Assembly: GCA_049657775.1 (NCBI GenBank)
Contig: JBASNZ010000091.1
Location: 1 to 64,000, forward strand
DNA: 64,000 nt
Origin: JBASNZ01 sp049657775
GTDB lineage: Bacteria; Actinomycetota; Coriobacteriia; Anaerosomatales; Anaerosomataceae
Reading direction: 5' to 3'
Part shown: positions 19,334 through 26,139 of the stretch, piece after piece
Layout of the letters: each line of letters starts with the position of its first letter
How positions within the stretch are numbered: position 1 is the stretch's first letter
The notes under the pieces: model-generated
Database searches by the model: none
Told to the model about the DNA's origin: nothing
What the model saw: the letters and a program-made list of their open reading frames with translations, nothing else
Program-made: the position numbers and the translations under genes

Positions 19334-20416
19334 ATGCCCAAGCTTTCCCTCGCCGGATTCAAAGACCACCGGCGTCCCCGGTTCATCATCCTCACCGGCG
19401 TGGCCGTGCTTGCGCTCGCCGCATTCGTTGTCGTCGCCTTCGGCGCCACATCCACCTTCTGGTTCTGCGCCGAGGCGTGCCACAAGGTGCAAGACGACAC
19501 GATCACCGCGTACGAGCACTCACCGCACAGCATGGTCTCGTGCATGTCGTGTCACGAGCCCGTCAATGCCGACCCGATCACGTTCACGCTCAAGAAGGCC
19601 AAGGCGCTCGGCGAGCTCGTGCTCACGGTGAGCAACGACTACGAGCTGCCGCTCAATGGCGAGAGCCACCTCTCGGCCAACGCTGAGGAGATGGGCGTCG
19701 AGCAATGCGCCCAGTGCCACAACCTGGAGACCCGCACGATCACCCCGTCGCCCGGCATCATCATCAACCACGACATCCACGCGCAGAACGGCGTCCAGTG
19801 CACGATGTGCCACAACCGCGTGGCGCACGTGGAGGACTTCGATCTGGCGTTGACCGATCCCAGGACCAAGGCCAAGAACGTCAAGCACGAGGACTTCATG
19901 CTGATGGAGGGGTGCTACCGCGCCGAGGCCTGCCACGGCCTGGAGACCACGTACAAGGCCCCTGGTGAGTGCTCCGCGTGCCACCCCAAGGACTTCGAGT
20001 TCAAGCCCGACAACCACAACGTCGCCGGCTTCTACGAAGCGGGCGGGGAGTCGTCGGGTCACTGGAAGCTCAAAGAGGAGCGGCCCGAGTACTGCCGCAC
20101 CTGCCATCTGGAGTCCAAGTTCTGCGTGGACTGTCACGGCGTGGAGATGCCGCACCCCAAGGACTTCACCAAGACACACGGTGACGTCGGCAAGAAGTCG
20201 CCGCAGTCGTGCGCCAAGTGCCACGCAAAGGGCGCGAAGACGACCGATGCCACCAGCACGCAGTTCTGCAACGCGTGCCACCACAAGGACTCCGATCCGA
20301 CGAAGGACTGGATCCCTCAGCACTTCGAGGTGGTACGAAAGACCGGCGCAGAGCCTTGCTTCGAGTGCCACGACCCTACATACTGCGCCAAGTGCCACGT
20401 ACGGTCGATCCAGTAG
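19334..20416 (+). CDS. NapC/NirT-like membrane-anchored multiheme cytochrome
   Basis: 360 aa with one N-terminal membrane helix (FIILTGVAVLALAAFVVVAF) followed by FCAEACHKV (CX3CH) and CMSCH, the layout of the NapC/NirT/NrfH quinol-oxidising family. Ten CXXCH motifs are seen, plus CX3CH at the start and a CX5CH (CYRAEACH) near residue 195. A CVDCHGVEMPHP segment is shared with the two minus-strand cytochromes at 23732-25781. It probably takes electrons from menaquinol and passes them to secreted cytochromes. Quinol oxidation is inferred from the N-terminal layout. Confidence 0.85.
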   Translation: MPKLSLAGFKDHRRPRFIILTGVAVLALAAFVVVAFGATSTFWFCAEACHKVQDDTITAYEHSPHSMVSCMSCHEPVNADPITFTLKKAKALGELVLTVSNDYELPLNGESHLSANAEEMGVEQCAQCHNLETRTITPSPGIIINHDIHAQNGVQCTMCHNRVAHVEDFDLALTDPRTKAKNVKHEDFMLMEGCYRAEACHGLETTYKAPGECSACHPKDFEFKPDNHNVAGFYEAGGESSGHWKLKEERPEYCRTCHLESKFCVDCHGVEMPHPKDFTKTHGDVGKKSPQSCAKCHAKGAKTTDATSTQFCNACHHKDSDPTKDWIPQHFEVVRKTGAEPCFECHDPTYCAKCHVRSIQ

Positions 20417-20454
20417 TTTTGCGCGAACGCTTGGACGAATGGAGACATCCCCGC

Positions 20455-21198
20455 ATGCTCGATGCCGAGCCGCGTCAGAAGGTACAACGTAAGGTGGACC
20501 CCTGGGTTGCCCCTCTGATCGTTGCCATACTCTTGGTTCTCATACTTGTGCTCACTGCGGTGGTCTATCTTGTGTACACCGGAGTAAGTGCGAATCGCAT
20601 GCCCCGGACTCTTGCTGAAATGCAGCTCAAGGACTACGAGCAGCAGTTTCTCGCGACGCCGGGTGACCCCGAAGCGGTTGCCCGGTATGCCCGGCAACTC
20701 ATCGAGGCCAAGCGGTACTCGAGGGCACGGTCGGTGATCGCCACTTTTCGCTCGAGCGAACCCACTGCGGATGCCTCGGTGATTGTTGAGGAGGCGCGGC
20801 TCGCAAACGCCACAGGGTCACCCGATGAGGCGCTTGCGATTCTGGATACGGCCATAGATGCCGCCGCGGCTCAACGCGATACGAAACAGAAAGAACTTGA
20901 GGCGAAGGGTGTTTACGTCAGGCCCGACGCGCCTGCGCTCGTTGATGCCGCGCTCCTCAAGTCCCAGATTCTCGATGCCCAGGGAGATACCGAAGGTGCG
21001 ATCGAGGTATTGACCCTCGCGCTCAAGGAGGACGCCACCATGGCTGACATACTCGTGTGGCGTGGGGACCTGGAGGCAAAATCTGGTGACACTGAGTCTG
21101 CGCGCGCTGATTACAACGCGGCCCTCAAGATGATACCTGACTATGCGCCGGCGCTGGCTGGCCTGAAGGCGATCGGCGCGGAGGGAGCAAATGACTAA
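20455..21198 (+). CDS. Membrane-anchored TPR protein (second copy)
   Basis: 247 aa. The ATG is chosen because GGAGA lies nine bases upstream and the frame before it reads through the end of the previous gene. A membrane helix (APLIVAILLVLILVLTAVVYLVY, residues ~17-40) precedes helical TPR-like repeats, e.g. YARQLIEAKRYSRARSVIA, LLKSQILDAQGDTEGAIEVL and LVWRGDLEAKSGDTESARAD. It is the counterpart of the TPR gene at 14934 in the second TPR-propeller-cytochrome set. Its last eight bases overlap the propeller gene, so the two are coupled. Confidence 0.8.
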   Translation: MLDAEPRQKVQRKVDPWVAPLIVAILLVLILVLTAVVYLVYTGVSANRMPRTLAEMQLKDYEQQFLATPGDPEAVARYARQLIEAKRYSRARSVIATFRSSEPTADASVIVEEARLANATGSPDEALAILDTAIDAAAAQRDTKQKELEAKGVYVRPDAPALVDAALLKSQILDAQGDTEGAIEVLTLALKEDATMADILVWRGDLEAKSGDTESARADYNAALKMIPDYAPALAGLKAIGAEGAND

Positions 21199-22408
21199 CG
21201 AGGGACAGCAGGACCGCGGCAGAAGATCCACCCTTCGCATCGCCCTGATTGCGATACTAGTCATCTTGATTCTGCTACTTGGCGGGCTTGGCTACTTCGT
21301 GTTCTCGCTTCTCGAGCCGGTGGGTGCTCCAACAAGCGAGGAACTTCCTGATGGTCTGCAGTGGGTCCGCAGTATCTACGGATACGGACCGGCCGAAGAC
21401 CAGCGGTTCATTGCTCCTGACCATGTTGACATCGCGGACGACGGCACCATCTGGGTCAGCGACACGCAGATGAATTCGGTCATGTCATTCACGCCGGATG
21501 GGCAGCCGAAGTCCCGAATCGAAATGGCGGCGGTGCTCCCGAACGCCTACGTCGCGCCGAAGGGTCTCGAGATGGGTCCCGATGGCAGGCTGTACGTCTG
21601 CGCGAACGGGGCCGCGAAGATACTCGTGTTGTCGACGCGCGGTGAGCTGCTGCAATCATGGGATATCCAGGACCCGCTCGACATCACACTGAGCAATGAT
21701 AGGGCATTCGTGACCAGTCCTGCCGGTGTGAGCGTGTTCGCGCTGGATGGAGAGCTTGCGGGCACATGGGGAGGCCGAGGAAAGGCTCTCGAACAGCTCG
21801 ATCTGCCCCAAGGCATTGAGATCGGGGCAGATGGCACGGTCTATGTCGCGGATACCCTGAACTCCCGGGTCAAGGCATTCACGACCGAGGGCAAGCTTCT
21901 GTGGTCTACAGCTGCCGGGGTCATGGGCGGAGGGTCGGTACCGATGGGGACCGAGACCAGTGCCTCCGCCGAAGCGTCAGGGACTGGAATGCAGCTGCCG
22001 GCAGGAATCTGTACGGATGCAAATGGCAAACTGGTTCTCGCCGATCCGTTCGGTTTTGACCTTGTGGTCATCGACCCGCAGAAGAAGGGCGAAATCGTCG
22101 GACGTTACGGCGAATTCGGGGCGACGGATGGCTTCTTTGCCTACCCGCTCGGTATGGCCTACGACTCTCAACGAGATTGGTTCGCGGTTGCAGATACCGC
22201 CAACGCCCGTGTCCAGATAGTCCGGATCGTTGGAAGCGGGCGCTCGGATCTCCTGCCCTCGGCACGCCGCGCCGCCGCCGGACCGCTGTGGATATGCTGT
22301 CTTCCGCTGGCCCTGCTGTTGCTCATAGGGGCATTCGCCGCAATCAGTCGCCGACGCACACATTCACTAGTTGAAGACGAGAAGCAAGCCGATAAAGAAA
22401 TCGAGTAA
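21191..22408 (+). CDS. Membrane-anchored NHL-repeat beta-propeller protein (second copy)
   Basis: 405 aa. It has an N-terminal helix (IALIAILVILILLLGGLGYF), a propeller of about six NHL blades (VDIADDGTIWVSDTQ, LEMGPDGRLYVC, IEIGADGTVYVADTLNSRV, MAYDSQRDWFAVADTANARV) and a second hydrophobic helix near the C terminus (WICCLPLALLLLIGAF) with a basic end. The propeller would thus sit outside the cell between two anchors, unlike the first copy, which has one. The 174-base gap to the next cytochrome gene indicates that gene has its own leader. Confidence 0.84.
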   Translation: MTNEGQQDRGRRSTLRIALIAILVILILLLGGLGYFVFSLLEPVGAPTSEELPDGLQWVRSIYGYGPAEDQRFIAPDHVDIADDGTIWVSDTQMNSVMSFTPDGQPKSRIEMAAVLPNAYVAPKGLEMGPDGRLYVCANGAAKILVLSTRGELLQSWDIQDPLDITLSNDRAFVTSPAGVSVFALDGELAGTWGGRGKALEQLDLPQGIEIGADGTVYVADTLNSRVKAFTTEGKLLWSTAAGVMGGGSVPMGTETSASAEASGTGMQLPAGICTDANGKLVLADPFGFDLVVIDPQKKGEIVGRYGEFGATDGFFAYPLGMAYDSQRDWFAVADTANARVQIVRIVGSGRSDLLPSARRAAAGPLWICCLPLALLLLIGAFAAISRRRTHSLVEDEKQADKEIE

Positions 22409-22582
22409 CAGTGGTGAATTGGCGCTCCAAGCGTAAAGCGTGGTTGCCCAAGCCGTGAGCACGGTGGTAGTCTTTGCGGGAGGGCTGAGTTAAGCGGTGT
22501 GAACTTGTTGCTTTTCGGGTTCACCTGGGGAGATGTCTCGCGTATGCGAGTGTCTGATAATTCTTAACGAGGAGGTGAATGA
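22409..22582 (+). other. Structured leader of the six-heme cytochrome gene
   Basis: This 174-base gap contains several hairpins: CCGT-gagc-ACGG at 22453-22464, GTGAAC/GTTCAC at 22499-22524, and CTCGC-gtat-GCGAG at 22537-22550. The last sits about 20 bases before a perfect AGGAGGTGA ribosome binding site at 22570-22578. The match to the end of 16S rRNA is as strong as it can be and implies heavy translation. I could not fit the RNA to a known riboswitch class. It may be an mRNA-stabilising or regulatory leader. No convincing promoter was seen. Confidence 0.4.
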
Positions 22583-23506
22583 GTGAATATGAAGAACACA
22601 GTCAAGAGGGGAGACTCAATGACCTCCAAGAGAGTCGCATTTGTCCTTGTACTGACTTGCCTAGCCGTTGCGCTCACGGCGGGCGTTGCATTCGCTGCCG
22701 CAGGTGCCGGCTCCAACGGTGCTTCCGATCCGTACGCCGTTAACCCTGGCGGGACCCCGCACACAGGCTACGCCACGACCACTGTTAAGTGCGCGGTCTG
22801 TCACGCGGTCCACCGCGGTCCGGTTGCCGGTGAAGTTCTGCTGCGCGGGACGGTCGCCAACGCCTGCGAGTTCTGCCACATCCAGAACAACGTGAGCACG
22901 GTCAAGGTGTACGGCCAGGTTGTTGCGAACTACACGACTGATTATGAGAACAACCACAGCAGTGTCGGTGGCAACTCCGACTGCGTGGACTGCCACACCG
23001 TTCACGGTGCAGGCGCGATCAGCACAACAATCGGTGGCCTGAACACCAAGATCCTGAAGGCCACTGCGGGCACGCTGCCTGGCGGCAACGCCGGGGTTCC
23101 GGGCACGTGGGCCTTTGACGACGGCACGGTTCGCGCGGGCGTCGTGAGCAAGTACTGCACGCAGTGCCACGACTACTGGACGGCCGGGTACGATGATACC
23201 GCGCTCGACCAGAATCACATCATGACCGTGCTCGGGGAGGATCTCACCACGTACACCAACGCGCAGACCTCGATTACGAAGCCTGTTCAGGTCGCGTACG
23301 CGGCGAGCACGTATTGCACGAGCTGCCACGATGCGGGGTCAGACACTGCCGCGGACAATTTCCCGCACTACACGTCTGGCGATCGCTTCCTGTTGAGCGC
23401 CGCCAGCTCCATTGCGGCGACTGCGGCCGCCGCCGATCCGTCTGAGGACGGAGCCTGCCTCAAGTGCCACCACAACGGCACGACTGGCGTAGGAACCGGC
23501 TTCTAG
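22583..23506 (+). CDS. Secreted six-heme c-type cytochrome, highly translated
   Basis: 307 aa, GTG start seven bases after AGGAGG. A long basic n-region precedes a signal peptide (VAFVLVLTCLAVALTAGVAFA, residues ~18-38). Six CXXCH motifs follow: CAVCH, CEFCH, CVDCH, CTQCH, CTSCH and CLKCH, with His-rich linkers that could supply the second axial ligands. Its small size, six hemes, perfect ribosome binding site and dedicated terminator at 23547 mark it as an abundant secreted protein. The size class resembles filament-forming cytochromes such as OmcS, but that comparison is speculative. It is the cytochrome of the second TPR-propeller-cytochrome set. Confidence 0.88.
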   Translation: MNMKNTVKRGDSMTSKRVAFVLVLTCLAVALTAGVAFAAAGAGSNGASDPYAVNPGGTPHTGYATTTVKCAVCHAVHRGPVAGEVLLRGTVANACEFCHIQNNVSTVKVYGQVVANYTTDYENNHSSVGGNSDCVDCHTVHGAGAISTTIGGLNTKILKATAGTLPGGNAGVPGTWAFDDGTVRAGVVSKYCTQCHDYWTAGYDDTALDQNHIMTVLGEDLTTYTNAQTSITKPVQVAYAASTYCTSCHDAGSDTAADNFPHYTSGDRFLLSAASSIAATAAAADPSEDGACLKCHHNGTTGVGTGF

Positions 23507-23546
23507 CGCCTGGGTAACAGATCGCCGCTCGTTGGCGGCGGAATGG

Positions 23547-23579
23547 AAGGCCCCCTCGAGTGAGGGGGCCTTCTTCTTA
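23547..23579 (+). terminator. Intrinsic terminator after the six-heme cytochrome
   Basis: An 11-bp perfect stem, AAGGCCCCCTC with GAGGGGGCCTT, has a four-base loop and is followed by TTCTTCTT. It sits 40 bases after the stop codon, between convergent transcription units. A smaller hairpin (CGCCGC-N6-GCGGCG, 23523-23540) lies directly upstream. Confidence 0.88.
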
Positions 23580-23731
23580 CTGTGCGGGTGTCGCGAAGAT
23601 GACTGATCAGCGTGGGCCGGGGTCCGCACTGCAGGCCCAGCGCAGGCCCCGCTGGGTCGCTCGGGGAACCTCCCGGTCCGGCATGCGAGTCCATGGCAGT
23701 AACGCTCGCCACCCGTTCGGATGCGACGTGC

Positions 23732-24838
23732 CTAGTGGCAACGATTGCAGAAGGGCCCTTCGTGGTGCTTGTGACACGTTGCGCACAGCGCATCTCGGGG
23801 AAAACTCTGGTGCCATCGCTTGAACCCCGAGCCGTGTCCCGCATCAAACTCGCCGTGGCAACCGTAACAGTCTGTCTCCACGTGGCACCGCCAGCAGAAC
23901 TCTTTGCGATCGAAGGCCGCGACACGGGCATGATCGCCCTCGACGAACGCAACGGTATGGGGCATTCGGATCCCGTGGCAGGCGTCACAGCTCTTCTCGT
24001 CGTGACAGGTGCCACACGTCGGTTGAGGAAGCTGCGTCTGAGGATATATGCGCGGAAACACCGGTGATCTTCCGGGATCCCCGACATGACACGTCTGGCA
24101 ATCACCGGACGCTGCGTCGCCGTTGTGGCACGTGATGCACTGCGACATTCTTGTTCCACGCGATGTGGGAACCGCGGCGTGGCCCGTGTGCTCGTGACAA
24201 TCGCCGCAGGTCATCCCTGCCGCAAGCGGTTCCTGGTGGCTCATCCGTATACCGCTCGTCACTTCGATAGACCCGGTCAGGTCCTTCTCGTGACACGTAG
24301 TGCACCTCTGGGCTGCGACAGGAGTCGGTGCAGGTGACTTGCCGACCGAGTTCGCAAGTACGTGCCTGAGCCGGTCCAGTCCCGCGCGAGGCGCAGTAAG
24401 CCCAGCCGCACCTTCATGGCATCGAACGCAGTCGATGCTCGCGTGGTCGCTCAGATGCCACGATTCGGCGGAGGTCGTCATCACGTGACATGTGTCGCCG
24501 CAGTAGGAGTTGGTGGATGTAGCCGTGTACGCCGCAACCACACCGGCGAGAACCAGTAGTACGGCCATGGCTGCCCACGAACGTCCAGAGACACGCGCCA
24601 GCGCTCGTCGTCCTGTCCCGCTCCGACTGCGGGGGTCCTTGGCCACGGCCGCCGTCGTGGCGGCTGTGCTTTCCTGCCCCCGTGAACGACCCGGAAGCAG
24701 GAGGATGAGCAGCCCGATTACCAGTATCAGCACCAGCAGGGTGACAGCAGCCAATAGTAGTGCCGCAACTACAAGGTTGGACGTTGGAGCACTGATGACC
24801 TCGAGAATCTGATCGATGTACGGCTGCATCTCAGTCAC
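23732..24838 (-). CDS. Membrane-anchored multiheme cytochrome (12 heme motifs), NapC-like
   Basis: 368 aa. Two membrane helices are present (residues ~22-48, and ~88-107 at SWAAMAVLLVLAGVVAAY). The second is followed at once by CGDTCHVM (CX3CH) and CVRCH, the NapC/NirT-like start. Eleven CXXCH motifs plus the CX3CH are found, ending at the very C terminus with CNRCH. CDACHGIRMPH matches the motif in the cytochromes at 19334 and 24831. The first eight bases overlap the upstream cytochrome gene, so the pair is coupled. It is likely a quinol-linked membrane partner for secreted cytochromes. Confidence 0.86.
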   Translation of the reverse strand: MTEMQPYIDQILEVISAPTSNLVVAALLLAAVTLLVLILVIGLLILLLPGRSRGQESTAATTAAVAKDPRSRSGTGRRALARVSGRSWAAMAVLLVLAGVVAAYTATSTNSYCGDTCHVMTTSAESWHLSDHASIDCVRCHEGAAGLTAPRAGLDRLRHVLANSVGKSPAPTPVAAQRCTTCHEKDLTGSIEVTSGIRMSHQEPLAAGMTCGDCHEHTGHAAVPTSRGTRMSQCITCHNGDAASGDCQTCHVGDPGRSPVFPRIYPQTQLPQPTCGTCHDEKSCDACHGIRMPHTVAFVEGDHARVAAFDRKEFCWRCHVETDCYGCHGEFDAGHGSGFKRWHQSFPRDALCATCHKHHEGPFCNRCH

Positions 24839-25781
24839 CCGCCTTGGGCAGGCTCGACTTCAGGTTGCCGTCGGTTGACCCCGGATGCACGTGGGCCACG
24901 TGACACCGAGTGCAGTCATCTCTGCGATGGCACTTGAGGCACCGTTGATCGTCCACCGAGGTCGCCACGTCGGGGTGCGCCTCCAAGAAGGACTTCGGGT
25001 GCGGCATGGCCATCCCGTGGCATGCGTCACAGAACGTCGTGCGATCATGACACGTGCCGCAGGTCTTGGGTTTGGCCGCCGCGACTTCAGAGTGAGTGGC
25101 GCCGAAGTCTAGCGGGTGCGGGATCGGAAGTTCGTGACACGAGGCACACTTCTTCGATTCGTGGCAGACATCGCATGTTCGAAGATCGCCCATGCCGTGC
25201 GTTGCCCTCCACGCCGGGCCGTGAGTGACCGCCCAAGACCCCTTCGTCAGCCGTTCAGCGGTGGACTTGCCAGCGTGACACAGGTCGCACTCCGTGGAGG
25301 CATGCTCCTGCCGGTGACAGCCGATGCAATCCTCCATCTGGGGTTCGGTAATCCAGCGAACGCTTGTGCCGTGCGCCACGCTGTTGTGGCAGCCATCGCA
25401 GGTTGAACCGACCGCGCACGTCGCGTGAGAAAGTCGCAGCCCGTTGCGTTCAGTTTCTCGGGTGAGGATCTGCGCGTGGCATCGGACGCAGCTCTGGCGC
25501 GACGTGTGCGCCGCGGGCCCATTCGGCTCGCCGCTCAGGGCACCCGGATACATCGCGGTAATCTCGTTGATCTTGAAACCCGGCCAACTCCACAGACCAT
25601 GGTCGAGGTGGCAGGCGTAACAGTCAGCATCGGCGTGGGCGCCTGACGACACCTTGGCCGCGATGGTGCGATGACATGCCGCGCACGCCGACGGCTGCGA
25701 GCCCACAGCGATGATGGCGACTGCGGCCAGTATCAGCATTGCGAAGATGGCTGTTATCGTTCGGTTTCGTGCAGCAGGCAC
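24831..25781 (-). CDS. Membrane-anchored or secreted 12-heme cytochrome
   Basis: 316 aa, GTG start without a clear ribosome binding site. An N-terminal hydrophobic helix (ITAIFAMLILAAVAIIAVG) may be an anchor or signal. Twelve CXXCH motifs follow: CAACH, CYACH, CVRCH, CDGCH, CIGCH, CDLCH, CDVCH, CASCH, CGTCH, CDACH, CLKCH and CTRCH. CDACHGMAMPHPKSF is shared with the other two NapC-like cytochromes here. It is transcribed away from the giant cytochrome gene across a 358-base gap that holds a promoter and palindromic operator. It could be a soluble-domain partner of the overlapping downstream cytochrome. Confidence 0.85.
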   Translation of the reverse strand: MPAARNRTITAIFAMLILAAVAIIAVGSQPSACAACHRTIAAKVSSGAHADADCYACHLDHGLWSWPGFKINEITAMYPGALSGEPNGPAAHTSRQSCVRCHAQILTRETERNGLRLSHATCAVGSTCDGCHNSVAHGTSVRWITEPQMEDCIGCHRQEHASTECDLCHAGKSTAERLTKGSWAVTHGPAWRATHGMGDLRTCDVCHESKKCASCHELPIPHPLDFGATHSEVAAAKPKTCGTCHDRTTFCDACHGMAMPHPKSFLEAHPDVATSVDDQRCLKCHRRDDCTRCHVAHVHPGSTDGNLKSSLPKAGD

Positions 25782-25949
25782 GTGATTGTATCCGTTTCAG
25801 ATGCGCGGGCGGCGTGTCGGCTTACCTCGCCATGATAGTGGGGATGTCGGGCACGCGCCAGGCGACCGAGCATCTCGCCGGGCCGGGATCGCCGGGCCGG
25901 GATGGATGGCCCGTTGCCTCACGTAAGAATGTCGTCGAACGAGCGATGG

Positions 25950-25978
25950 TTGACGATATGTGACATCCATCACATAAT
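25950..25978 (+). promoter_or_regulatory. Sigma-70-type promoter of the giant cytochrome gene
   Basis: TTGACG (25950-25955) and CATAAT (25973-25978) each match the sigma-70 consensus at five of six bases with the ideal 17-base spacer. Transcription would start near 25984-25987, giving a leader of about 155 nt. The spacer is largely filled by the palindrome annotated separately, which would block polymerase when occupied. Confidence 0.75.
25957..25976. promoter_or_regulatory. Palindromic operator of Rex or CRP/FNR type
   Basis: TATGTGA-N6-TCACATA is a perfect 7-base inverted repeat with a 6-base spacer. Its core TGTGA-N6-TCACA fits the Rex operator consensus and equally the CRP consensus. It lies between the -35 and -10 boxes, a position typical of repression, which favours Rex; a rex gene is about 11 kb upstream and a divergent Rex paralogue is at 45055. 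No crp/fnr-type gene is seen in the window. The assignment to Rex is inference. Confidence 0.7.
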
Positions 25979-26065
25979 ACTTCGCTAAGGGGCAACGAAC
26001 TGAGACTGGAAGCTGTGATCCGCCATCCGCGACTGGGCACCTGGATGGCGAGGAGCTAGTGGTGC

Positions 26066-26093
26066 AACCGGCCGGCTTGGGGCCGGTTTTTTT
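26066..26093 (+). terminator. Intrinsic terminator inside the leader of the giant cytochrome gene
   Basis: AACCGGCC pairs perfectly with GGCCGGTT around a seven-base loop, and seven T residues follow. It lies downstream of the promoter at 25950 and 47 bases before the start codon of the cytochrome, and the only upstream gene is on the other strand. It therefore acts on this leader and implies attenuation or antitermination. A hairpin at 26021-26050 just upstream may be part of the sensing RNA; I could not match it to a known riboswitch. Confidence 0.85.
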
Positions 26094-26139
26094 GTTCTCT
26101 GGGGGAGTTGTTGTCGGGCGCAGGAGGGGTGTGCTCTTC

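Larger units (their letters stand above)
25782..26139. other. Divergent regulatory region between cytochrome genes
   Basis: This 358-base gap separates the minus-strand cytochrome pair from the giant plus-strand cytochrome. Going right, it holds nothing recognisable at 25782-25945, then a sigma-70-like promoter with a central palindrome (25950-25978), an 8-bp hairpin CGCCATCC/GGATGGCG with a 14-base loop (26021-26050), an intrinsic terminator (26066-26093) and the ribosome binding site (26122-26127). On the minus strand a TACAAT lies at 25785-25790 but too close to the GTG start to serve it in the usual way. Confidence 0.75.

Noticed and set aside
22409..22582. GEMM (c-di-GMP or cGAMP) riboswitch upstream of the six-heme cytochrome
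   Set aside because: GEMM motifs occur before cytochrome genes in Geobacter, but the conserved GGACGCAAAGCC-type core is not present here.
25957..25976. CRP-cAMP activation site
   Set aside because: The palindrome fits CRP equally well, but a site between -35 and -10 would repress, not activate, and rex genes are in the neighbourhood while no crp/fnr gene is. Kept as an alternative only.
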